Below are positions 34,474 to 44,553 of a stretch of DNA of 64,000 bases, in pieces. Under the pieces are notes generated by a model that saw only the letters and a program-made list of their open reading frames with translations, searched no databases and was not told the origin of the DNA. Every line of letters starts with the position of its first letter. Position 1 is the first letter of the stretch. The translations under genes were made by a program, and so were the position numbers. The DNA is from Diphasiastrum complanatum (lineage: Eukaryota > Streptophyta > Lycopodiopsida > Lycopodiales > Lycopodiaceae), in assembly GCA_029204225.1 (NCBI GenBank), contig CM055107.1, positions 2,345,218 to 2,409,217 on the forward strand, in the 5' to 3' direction.

Positions 34474-35159
34474 GCCCCGGAATTAATTATTAGGGGACAT
34501 TTGGCGATTACCTGCCCCCTTCGGTTTGCCAAAAACCTACCCACTGCCCATGCCTCCCATAACTGATACCACCAAACGAGCTTGAAAGAGCAAACAAATT
34601 GTATTTTTTACAAGAGAACTCTCTCTCGCTCTCTCAAGCGTGTGTGAGTGTGTTTATATATATATATGATAAAGAGATTCTTATACTACAACTTGAAGCT
34701 TTCAAGATTTGGACATAGGAGGATACAACCTGAGAGCAGATTCAAGCTTCCAAAAACTCTGGCAACGAGCCAAAAGTAGTCTACTATTACTAAAGCAAAG
34801 CTTCAAAGCTAAAGTAACATCGAAAGAACAGATTGAGTCGCATAGAAAGGTGTTGTGGACACAGAGCTCTTGGAGCTAGGCAAACTTCAAGATCAACTGA
34901 AGTCCTTCAATTTTGTTCAAAGAAAAGGAATACAGACTGCTCAAGCTATGCTTGACCACATAATTTTCTTGGATAAATTTTTCTAGTGATGTTTACTATC
35001 ATGTCTCTCTTGGTGGTTGTTGAATATGATAGTTGTCATGCACAAACGTCTGAAATTCATTTGTTATAATTGTCATTGAAAGCTTCTATCCATTGTGGAG
35101 ATGTTAAGAATTAGAAAACATAGCAAACTTTGTTGATAAGTACATGTAGCAATGTTTTT

Positions 35160-35236
35160 CAAAAATTTAGTGACACTTATGAAGGTTTTTTTTTACCAAT
35201 TCTTGGATTTATGGACAATGTTTTAGGCTGATAATT
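35160..35236. repeat. direct repeat, copy 2
   Basis: Matches 32650-32742 (TAGTGACACTTATGAAGG, a T run, CCAATTCTTGGATTTATGG). Confidence 0.65.
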
Positions 35237-35515
35237 TTTTGTTCTGGAAGCTTAAAGTCCTTTTTTCTGTTGAAAAAATATAATCCCTTGGTACCATTGC
35301 TTGATAATTTAGGTTCAAGTTTTGGGAGTGCATATTCTTTGTCGAAATACTCTATTTTTCACTACCAAAATTAACTATGCTATGATTTTCTACTTATACA
35401 AACATGTTTTTGTTAACTTTACTTCTTGCAACTTATAAATTTTGGGGTTGTTGCTTGACGTTGTTTGTTAATGATCATGATTTTTATGGTTAGTAATGTA
35501 TTTTTTGCTATGGAT

Positions 35516-37718
35516 GTAGGAATGGTTTCATCAGATGATTGACCACGTCGGCCACCAGAGGCACCTCCCCTAGATCGCAAGAAAGGTCTAGCATTGGCTC
35601 GCAAAGCCCAGCAGGTAATTAAGTTCACTTTATTTTCAAATTATAGTTTTTAATTTTTTATATCTATCCTCAATGTTTTAAAGAGAAAAATTGATGTTCA
35701 TATTCCTAATTTCTATGAATGGTATTTATACAGTATCTTCTTCAGAGAAATTTCAGAAATGCCCCTATCCATGGGCATGGACGTGGACCGCAAGGCCTAG
35801 GAGGACGTCAAATGTTCCTGTTTCTTGTGAGCCAACCACTACCTCATTAGCAGTGCCACGACCTAGTATTCATGATCGTTCAACGCCTGCTCCTTCACAT
35901 GATGCAGGTCTAGTTAACGTTATTATATCCACTATTTCTATATAATGTGTTTGTGGCTCTCTTGTTATTCTCTTGCAATGTAGATTTATGTCACTAGTCA
36001 AAATATATATAGAGTATTGATGTTACTACTGAAAAAAATACATGCAGGTCGAGTTTCATCTAGCACTTCAGGTAGTGATCAATCCAGACCATCTAATGGG
36101 TCTCCAGCTATGCCTTACGAGACACAAAGATGATATCCACATCTTTTTGGACAAGTACGATAAAATATTGTTCACCATGTTTGTTTGTATCTTTTATTTG
36201 TTTGCATTATAAGTAGTTCTTTTTTTTTAGATTTCCATAAGTAGCATCTTTTGAATTTCAAGAAACTTGCTAATTTCTAATTGCAAGCCATATTTGAGTG
36301 CTCGAATATATGACAATAATGATATTTTTTCTTTTGATTTATGTAGCCAGATCCATGGGATAAAAAGATCTGTTGTAATTGTCCCGATTGCAAAGGATTT
36401 AAATATTGCAAAAGGAGGAGGCCTCCACCAAAACCTGATCAAGCGCCTGCGGGTCCTTCAAACCCTATAAATGCTCAAGGCATTGAAGATCATGTCATGG
36501 TATGTAGTTTGCTCAATCCACTAGTTTGTTACACATTCTTATTTTGCAAGTTTTATGGTAATTTATCTTATTGAAAAAAGATTATTGTTTGTTGTTTGTA
36601 TTTGCAGGTAAGTGAACATGATTCTGATCTAAATATTGTGCTTGATGTTACATCCAACGAACTACAACCACAGACGATTCCTGTCAATCTGCCTATATTA
36701 CCAGGTGGCATGCAAGAATTGTTGACTTGTCCATCCACACCTTCAGAATCACCTAGTGGATGGCTAAAAGAATGGGAGTTTGTCTAAATTTTGGATCATC
36801 ATTAACATTGGATGAAGATTTGGTGGACAATATTGACGAGGTCATAGGTCCGGCCATAGTAAATGATGTTGATGTTGTTGAAGATTTTCCTTTGGGGTTA
36901 TTTGAAAATGTGATGGAATCACCCATTGAGAGCCCCTCCAAATCTTTTTCCATTGATACTATGGACCGCCCTCTTGTAGATAGAACATGTCATCGGAGAC
37001 AAATCAGGGCACTAAATAAAAAGGTTAAAACTTTGCGTATTCATGATGTGAGTGCCACTATTTTGGACCAAATACCCGACACCATAGGTATTGTCCTACC
37101 ACACCTATTTGCCATCCAGAAACCATTCAACTGTGTACGATTTGGATGTTGGCCAGAGTTTGTTGCTTTCCCTAGAGTAGGTAATACATTTCAATATTGG
37201 AATCGAGCCTATTAGCTCTTGCCTAGCTTACGATTTCTAGACGCCGACCTAAGTTTGTATATCCACACTCATGTGGATGTGACTCAAGGTAGTTATGTCA
37301 CACTCATGGTGTATGGAGGCTCTGAGCACAATTGGGGTGATTGGCATGCTTTATGCAGACATTATTGGAGGATGCAAATATATGGTTTACATTCAAATGC
37401 ATGCTCCACAAGAGAGAAGAGCAGGGCGAGTTGATGGGACGTGGAAACTATACATACATTGATGGAAGGCCATTCAAATTTGGAAATATAGCAGGATATA
37501 TTAAAAGTGCTTATGGTTTTCCTAGTTTAACAAATTGTATTTTTGAAGAGCACAACAATGGCATGGAAGATTATTTTACTAGATTCGTTAAAAGTACTTA
37601 TGTGATAGTTTGTGCTTGTAAATCATTGCAAGCTGGAGATGAATTATTTATTAGCTACTATGACTATAATCGTCCATTGCCATCTATTATTCAAAATGTA
37701 ATGAACTCTATTTTCTAA
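35516..37718 (+). pseudogene. SET-domain-like gene, decayed and intron-containing
   Basis: Likely exons are about 35520-35614 (ending AGCAG before GTAATT), 35749-35907, 36048-36135, 36346-36500 (after a TTTATGTAG acceptor, ending before GTATGT), and 36608-37718. The 36.35-kb exon carries a Cys cluster, CCNCPDCKGFKYCKRRR. The last exon shows IGIVLPHLFAIQKP, then after a stop and frameshift (37215 and about 37370) RGNYTYIDGRPFKFGNIAGY, TNCIFEEHNN, VKSTYVIVCACKSL and AGDELFISYYDY. The order YIDG, NIAxYI, NC, then GDELFISY with a final aromatic matches the C-terminal half of SET domains; the usual NHS is replaced. SET proteins transfer methyl groups to lysine. Whether this was a host gene or a transposon passenger is unknown. 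Confidence 0.55.
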
Positions 37719-37771
37719 ATAAATGGTGTAAGTTTTTGTTTATGCAATGTCTTTTTATAATTAAATGGTGT

Positions 37772-37990
37772 AATCTTTCATGTATTAACATGTATTGTGT
37801 ATTGCATGATGTATTCAACGTTTATAGTATTATGGAGACGAAGACGATTTTGGAGGGCATGGACTCAGAGCGTTTTCGAAATGACTTAGAGAAACGGTTC
37901 GAAAAATGCGACAAGCATCATTGGAGTATATTTGTCGATGATCGACGAGCCAATGAAACAACATTCCAATCCAAGAAGGCAATCAGACTA
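37772..37990 (+). CDS. hypothetical ORF fragment cut by a gypsy LTR
   Basis: From ATG at 37832 the frame encodes METKTILEGMDSERFRNDLE, then KRFEKCDKHHWSIFVDDRR and ANETTFQSKKA, a charged, soluble segment with no recognised domain. The frame runs into the gypsy H junction at 37990. It may be a further exon of the upstream gene or a piece of a transposon protein. Confidence 0.3.
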
Positions 37991-38010
37991 TCCCCGACAA
38001 TCGCGCCAAA
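37991..38010 (-). promoter_or_regulatory. gypsy H primer-binding site, outer copy
   Basis: On the minus strand TTTGGCGCGATTGTCGGGGA follows the LTR by about 10 bases, as it does at 43261-43282. Similarity to the internal copy starts at CTATCCCC and stops there. The LTR at 38021 is therefore a 5' LTR whose body is missing. Confidence 0.7.
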
Positions 38011-38020
38011 AATTGATATA

Positions 38021-39282
38021 TGTCGTGCTATACCAACAGGGTTAATATAGATTTTAAAGTGAAAAGTATCATTCCCACAGAGGACAGTTTTAGAAAATTA
38101 TGTTTTTGGTGTGATTATGGCAGGTGGTTTTGAATGTTATTCTGGTTGTCGACAGACATTAAAAAGTAACCAATATTACTTATATTTGGAATGGTAATCT
38201 TAATGAATTCAGAACAACAATCTGGCCTCTATCGAATTGAAGGAAGCACGTTCTACAAATGAAATGTTATCAGAGTAGTACAGCAGACTACACTATGGTA
38301 GACTAAGGTGTCAACAGAGAATCAGGGATTGTTCGATGTATTCACAACTGCGCAGACAATTGATTAATCGAGTTCGCAAACTATTCGTTCCTAGACAATA
38401 GTCCTCAACAACTAAAGCCCAACTTAATGGCTAAAGAGCACGAATGGTTTTAGAGCACGTTAGGTACTTATGTCAATGCCAATCAGGAAGACAGATCAGA
38501 GACTCAATTCTTCAGAAAAGGACTGTCATCTCATTTGTATACATACAACTTAATTCAATGATCATGCTAGACTGCACAAAGATAGTCATTATTCGAGTGT
38601 CGGAAAGAAAGTAATCGTGACAGACGAATAAGATGATTTTAAGATAGTTCTTTAGAGCATGCTTTACGGAAACACAGCAAACGACTGTAATGCACTAGAG
38701 CGTCTGTCTGATCAGAGAGTAATTCATGAAATGCGTTAGAGATTGTTAGAAGACTCTAGATCACTCACACTCAGAAGTGCAGAGAACAGAGATAAGGGAG
38801 AATAACTCACAGAACTCTATTCACTTCTTCAATCTCTTACATAAGCATAAACTCTTCTCTCTCGATGATCGAGACTGAAGTGTGAGATCAATATATGTTC
38901 TACGGGGCGAACAAACACACCTCTTAAACAATAGGTGCGTCGCTCCCGCGAAAGGGTCTAGTTAAGAATTAAACTGAAAATACGTTCAACTATATCATAA
39001 GAGGTATACTTAACTATGAGTTAAAGTTACTCTAGTTTAACGCATCTTTTCATAACTAGTCATTTCGTATGGACTACCTAGTTAAGGGTTATCCAAGGCA
39101 ATGTCTTTTCCTATTAAAGGTCTAGCCCTTAATTTATAAGACAAGTCCCTAGGAGATATATTCTCGAAAAATGACTTAGGCCTCTTCATGATTTATACTT
39201 AACCAACTTATATCTTCATTTTCGAGTATATCATGTCATATTTATGTTGATATTCAATTTTTGACATTTGCATGGCATCAAA
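38021..39282 (-). repeat. gypsy H LTR, copy A
   Basis: 1,262 bp, from TGTCGTGCTATACCAAC to GGCATCAAA. Matches copy B (43291-44553) along its length, including TGGTTTTGA..GTTATT and TTCTCTCTCGATGA. The right edge abuts the Transposase_24 fragment at CTTACATTT, with no obvious target duplication. Confidence 0.8.
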
Positions 39283-40119
39283 CTTACATTTAATTTAAAA
39301 ACTTGTACTCATCATCACTTCCTCCTTCATCGCCTCCTTCATCTTGTAGGTGTATGTTGGTGTCCACATCTTCAAACTCCCCTTCGCTCTCATTCACGTA
39401 CTCTTCCACGTTCTCTTCCAATTTTCCACATTTTCTTCAACATCACGAACACATGAAGTTGTAGAGCCTCTTCACAAAATAGAATCAAAGATTTAATTCT
39501 ATTGAGATTAAACTTACTTGTAAACCACAAAGTAAACAATCACAAAACAATAAAAATTGAAAGTTTACGATTGAAAACAATCCATGGGATTCCATAAAAG
39601 TCTTAAGGCCAGCATATCCATGATCGTAACCTTGCTTGTACTCCGCGGGGGTCATGTGTCTAAGCTACATTCAACAAAAAAACATAGTTTAGCAATAAAA
39701 AACATTAACAATCTCACTACAAAAAATAGAATCATATTAAAAAATATTGCACTTACAAATTTGGCCTCTAGATTGCCCCTTCTTCCTGATCCCAAGTGAC
39801 TTTGGCCATGTTTTAAGAGCTTCTCGGCGGCGGCCCTATGTTGTTGTTCATACTTTTGGGAACTGTTTTGCAACAATTCCTCTTTCACCTTCCTCCAATC
39901 CCTTTTGGAGCACCATCCAGGCTTTGTGGGATTCTTGGGATTCCTCACGGCTCTTCTCATCAATTGCCTTTTGTTTCGAATCCAAAGGCACATTGTATTC
40001 AAGGCCCAAGTCCTACTAAAAGCATTGGATTGAGGGAATTCAAAATAGAAAGTCTCTATTATTTTATTTTTGTCTTCAAGCGATTGGGAGGACCAATCGA
40101 TCATGTAATCTTTACCAAA
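39283..40119 (-). pseudogene. Transposase_24 (Ptta/En/Spm) gene copy 1, truncated
   Basis: This is a close copy of 62945-63780. Exon 1 (40104-39753) encodes MIDWSSQSLEDKNK, AFSRTWALNTMCLWIRNKRQ, KPGWCSKRDWRKVKEELLQ and AAEKLLKHGQSHLGSGRRG, then the intron donor GTAAGT. Exon 2 (39663-39570) lacks 12 bp (four codons) present in copy 2. Exon 3 (39460-39297) encodes the acidic tail NESEGEFEDVDTN, but its stop has changed from TAG to TAC. The 5' part is missing: similarity ends at 40119 and unrelated sequence follows. It is truncated by rearrangement and bounded by a gypsy LTR. Confidence 0.75.
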
Positions 40120-40720
40120 ATATAAAGCAACTCACCTCTGAAATTGAATGGATGGAGTTCACGAATTCAGTACTGACTTCAGAGAGGATGATGGAGGGGT
40201 CCACTTTCAAATCACCCAACCTGCATCGATTAAAAAAGAACTGGATGGATGCCAGGCAAATTCCTGCGCGTGCTTTCCAAATGATATTAGAGCTCGAACC
40301 TGATGCGGAGGCCATTGTTCGAATGTTTAACGATAGCTTCGTAGATCGCAATAGTTCGCAAAAAAGTGCTTTGATCGCAAAGAGTGAGCGCAGGAAAGCA
40401 CAAACTTTGCAGGTAGAAAGTGTAAAGAGGAAAAATGAAAAATAACTCTGATAAGCAGTAGCGGTGTGGAAGGGATGACGACGTGGCATGGTGACTTGAC
40501 ATCTGTCACTTCCATTTATGGAGGACGTGCATGGCTCAGTGTTTGAAACTATAATTTGCCAAATCGATCTTTAATGAAGGAAGACCGTTTGTCAAAAGAA
40601 AAAATAAATAAAGCAAGGAAAAACAATATTTGTGAGCGTACACACGTGTGAGTAATGATGATCACGTGGCCATCATCTTTAATGGAGGGATACAAAAAGT
40701 AGGTCGAGAGATTCTCAAAA
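40120..40720. other. unassigned DNA with a weak ORF
   Basis: A plus frame at 40152-40445 (MEFTNSVLTSERMMEGSTF, then a basic C-terminus) overlaps minus frames. No domain is recognised, and I regard it as probably non-coding. Confidence 0.3.
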
Positions 40721-41180
40721 GATTCTCAAAATTATGCTAGAAAGTTTCTAGAAAGTTTCGCGAAACTTTCTCGAAGGATCTAAAAACAAAAAATGTTACA
40801 GAAACTCATGAAAATTTCTCAAAAATTTTAGCAACACACTAAAAAATTTCTCAAAAAACTGGAGATAATGCTAGAAAAATTCTAGAAAAATTCTCGAGAA
40901 CGATTTACAAAAATTTGATTAACAATTTTAGTGTCGCAAGAAAAACAAAAATCTCAAAAATTCTCGAAAATACTTTTAAAATGATATTTAAAGATTGAGA
41001 GAACTCAAGAAAATTTCTCGAAAATTTCTAGAAAATTTCTCGAAAATTTCTAGAAAATTTCTAGAAAGAAAAACAAAATAAAAGAAATGTCGCGAAAAAC
41101 GTTTTTAGACAAGATAAAAGAAAATTCTTGATTATTTTCAGAAAAATACTAGAAAATAATAAGAATTAAAAAAATTCTGG
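40721..41180. repeat. degenerate array of TTCnnGAA dyads
   Basis: About 460 bp contain at least ten TTCTAGAA or TTCTCGAA palindromes, densest at 40735-40780 and 41005-41065, often spaced as GAAAATTTCTAGAAAATTTC. The unit resembles heat-shock-element half sites (GAAnnTTC), though spacing alternates between two and three bases. It lies just downstream of the gypsy H integrase. Confidence 0.7.
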
Positions 41181-41420
41181 TCAAAGATAATATTTCTTCA
41201 GTCTGGATTTGTTAATACATGTCGGTAATAGTTCATCTTCAAGTGATTGAAGTTGCACAGAACCATTGTCAAACACCTCTATGACTTTATACGGTCCAAG
41301 CCATCGCATATGGAGTTTTCGAGGGAACTTTTGATGGCGACTGTCATATATCAGTGCATAATCATCAGCTTTAAGATTACTTTTTTTTATATGACTGTCA
41401 TATTTCTTCTTTCTTTGTTT

Positions 41421-42296
41421 CTAGATTTCCTCCGTTAGTTTTTGTGAAGTCTCTCGAGCTTCAGCTAGTTCTTCAATATTAGTCAACCTTTCATTTACTA
41501 ATCCTGCATCTGTTCGTTGTGCTTGAATACGAAAGGTTTTCACCTCGAATTCAATTGGCAAGATAGGATGCATACCATATGTAAGAAAATATGGTGTCTG
41601 TTTTGTCGTGATTTTCTCTGTGTTGCGATAAGTCCAGAGAACTGATGGTAGTTGTTGATCCCAATCCGTTGCATGTGCAATAGTAATTTTAGACAGGATC
41701 TTATATAAGATTCCATTAGCTCTTTCTGTCAACCCATTTGCTTTTGGATTATACGGTGTAGTTTTCCTGTGTTTGATCAGGAAATAGATTGTCAGCAACC
41801 GTATCGTATCATTTAGAGAATGTGTTCCTCGGTCACTTACTAGTTCGAGTGGACAACCATATCTTGTGATTATACTTTTGAATAAGAATGTTGTGACAGT
41901 TTTCGCATCGTTTCGTTTTGTCGTCTCTGCTTCACCGTTCTTGGTAGCATAATCCGTGGCAACTAGAATATAATGACATTTTGTATGTCGGGTAACAGGT
42001 TTGATTGGACCAACAAAGTCAATCCCCCACTTGTTGAATGGTGCAAGAGGCAAGATTGGTGTCAACGGCCAACACATTGTTGGCCACCAATACTTGGTAG
42101 TCAATATTTTATTAACTGTATTCTTCAAAGCAAAATGTCCGCCAGCATCTTCTGAGTGTAAGGCTTTAATGACCTTTTTAATGTTTTCAGTTTCGAGACA
42201 TCTTTGTAGTTGGTGGTCAGCACCAAGCTTGTACAGAACATTGTCAATAATTGTATAAGGTGCTACCTTATATTTAAAAACTGTCTTTTGCTCCAA
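41421..42296 (-). pseudogene. gypsy H integrase with zinc-finger deletion
   Basis: 292-residue open frame. The N-terminal HSEDAGGHFALKNTVNK and TKYWWPTM segment carries the two zinc-ligand histidines, but the following CxxC half is missing: WWPTM jumps to LAPFNKWGIDFVGPI. The catalytic core keeps the Asp in GIDFVGPI, the Asp in LVSDRGTHSLND and the Glu in NGLTERANG. A GPI-type C-terminal region follows (IEFEVKTFRIQAQ). The frame is otherwise clean, so the deletion is likely recent or selected only as a template. It cannot bind zinc normally. Confidence 0.75.
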
Positions 42297-43208
42297 ATCG
42301 TAATCATCCGAATATATTCGATCCTTAAGATAAATAATAATATCAGAATATAACGAATTTGTAGATGAAATCTCGAATAAATGTTCGTTTGGAAAATCAT
42401 CATTGACAGGGTCTTCAATTTTTCCGGTGCTGAGTCGCGATAGATAATAAGCATTTGTATGATACTTTCCTTGATGAGGTTCTACTTGATAAGTAAATTC
42501 TTGTAGAAGTAGAACCCATCGAGCAATTCATCCTGATAGATCTGGTTTATTTACAAGATACTTGAGAGCATAATGATCCACATGAAAAATAAATGCATAT
42601 CCCAGCAAATAATGTCGAAATTTTTTAATAGTGAAAATCATGCCAAGTGTTTCCCTTTCTGTAGCCGAATAATTCTTCTCTGATGCACTGAGCTGTCGAC
42701 TCGCATAGTAGATGGGATGATCCTTCTTCTGGTCATCCTTCTGGCTTAGACAGACGCCAATAGCAAATGCAGAAACATCCACATAACTGTGAAATAAAAT
42801 AGCCCAGTTGGGTGGTCTCAGAATAGGAGCATTAATCAACATTTGCTTAAGATCTTTGAATGCTTGACTGTACCATATGTGCGCCTGCCTTCTTAGCAGA
42901 CCAGGGATAATTCGTAGTTTGTCTACGTCAGTTCCCTCGTTATTCGCAATAGCGATTGACTCAAATTGTGAGACATAGCTATAGCTATCTACATCATCGG
43001 AAGAAGTCCCTTTAAAATAATCGTATTTAATTTTGGAGATAGAAGTGAAACGTGCAGTAGGACCCTCCATACCGAAGCTAATTAGGAGTTCAAGTAACTG
43101 GGCAGCGATTTCGTCTAGATTTTTTCGACTAGTATTCTCACTTTGTCTTCGTAAAAATTTCTCTCTAAGCTTACGGTATCGTTCTAATCTGGATTTTCTA
43201 TCTGACAT
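42297..43208 (-). pseudogene. gypsy H gag fused to RT end and RNase H by deletion
   Basis: Starts MSDRKSRLERYRKLREKFLR (gag N-terminus). It proceeds through YFKGTSSDDVDSYSYVSQFE and PGLLRRQAHIWY, then switches within one open frame to RT connection and RNase H: AFKDLKQMLINAPILRPPNW, ILFHSYVDVSAFAIGVCLSQ, HPIYYASRQLSASEKNYSAT and FRHYLLGYAFIFHVDHYALK. Most of gag, all of protease and the RT palm are gone. A stop at 42528 and a frame change lead into the integrase linker (GKYHTNAYYLSRLST). This is an internal deletion derivative that keeps primer site and LTR. Confidence 0.75.
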
Positions 43209-43260
43209 ACACTAGAGATGGAAATGGATTTGTCAGATTTGTTATAACTTTCCTAAACTA

Positions 43261-43282
43261 TCCCCAGCAACGATGCCAAAAA
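43261..43282 (-). promoter_or_regulatory. gypsy H primer-binding site
   Basis: Minus strand TTTTGGCATCGTTGCTGGGGA lies about 10 bases after the 5' LTR end; it is the TGGCRCCGTTGCCGGGG-type plant gypsy primer site. Confidence 0.8.
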
Positions 43283-43290
43283 TTGGTATA

Positions 43291-44553
43291 TGTCGTACTA
43301 TACCAACGGGGTTAATATAGATTTTATAGTAAATAATGTCATTCCCACAGAAGACAGCGTTAGAAAGTTATGTTTTTGGTACAATTATGACAAGTGGTTT
43401 TGAGGGTTATTTTGGTTGTCGACAGACATTAAAAAGTAACCAGTATTACTTATATTTGGGATGGGTAGTATTAATAAATTCAGAATAACAATTTGGCCTC
43501 TATCGAATTGGATGAAGCGCGTTCTACAGATGAGATGTTATCAGAGTAGTACAGTGGTACTACACTCTGGCTGATTAAGGTGTCAACAGATAATCGAGAA
43601 TTGTTTGATGTATTCGCAACTGTGCAGACAATTAATTAATCGCGTTCGCAAACTATTCGTTTCTAGACAGAAGTACTCAACAACTAAATGTCCAACTTAA
43701 TGGTTAAAGAACTTATGGTTAAAGAGTTTTAGAATATGTTAGAAACTTATGTCAATGCCAATCAGGAAGACAGATTGGAGACTTAATTCTTCAGACAGGG
43801 ACTGTCATCTCATATGTATACATACAGCTTTATTCAATGACCGTGCTAGACTGTACCAAAGATAGTCATTATTCGAGTGCCGAAAAGAAAGTATTCGCGA
43901 CAGGCGAATAAGATGGTTTAAAGACAGTTCTTTAGAACATGCTTAACGGAAACACAACAAACGACTGTAATGCACTAGAGCATCTATCTGATCAGAGAGA
44001 AATTCATGAAATGCGCGAGAGATTGTTAGAAGACTCTAGATCACTCACACTTAGCAGTGTGGAGAACAGAGATAAGAGAGAATAACTCACAGAACTCTAT
44101 GCACTTCTTCAATCTCTTACATAAGCATAAACTCTTCTCTCTCGATGACCGAGACTGAAGTGTGAGATCAATATATGTTCTACGAGGCGAACAAACACAC
44201 TTCTAAAACAACAGGTGCGTTGCTCCCGCAAAAGGGTCTAGTTAACGATTAGACTGAGAATACGTTCACCTATACCATAGGAGGTATACTCAACTATGAG
44301 TTAAAGTTACTCTAGTTTATCATGTCTTTTCATAGTTTTGTATGGACAACCTAGTAAAGGTTGTCCAAGACAATGTCTTTTCCTTTAAAAGGTCTTGCCC
44401 TTAATTACAAAGCAAGTACTTAGGAGATATATTCCCAAAAAATGACTTAGGCCTCTTCATGATTTATACTTATCCAGCTCATATCTTCATTTTCGAGTAT
44501 ATCATGCCATATTTGTGTTGATATTTAATATTTAACATTTTTGTGGCACCACA
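43291..44553 (-). repeat. gypsy H 5' LTR, copy B
   Basis: 1,263 bp, TGTCGTACTATACC to GGCACCACA. Followed directly by GAACA (44554-44558), the target duplication also found left of copy C at 50689-50693. It interrupts a CACTA transposase gene. Confidence 0.85.

Larger units (their letters stand above)
33906..35515. other. non-coding DNA with a C tract and direct repeat copy 2
   Basis: No gene recognised. Contains the C19 run, a CT/TG-rich patch with (TA)n at about 34630-34668, and the second copy of the 32.65-kb repeat at 35160-35236. Confidence 0.4.

Noticed and set aside
40152-40445. Plus-strand ORF of 97 residues with a basic C-terminus
   Set aside because: No domain, overlaps other frames, and lies between fragments of mobile elements; no support for a gene.
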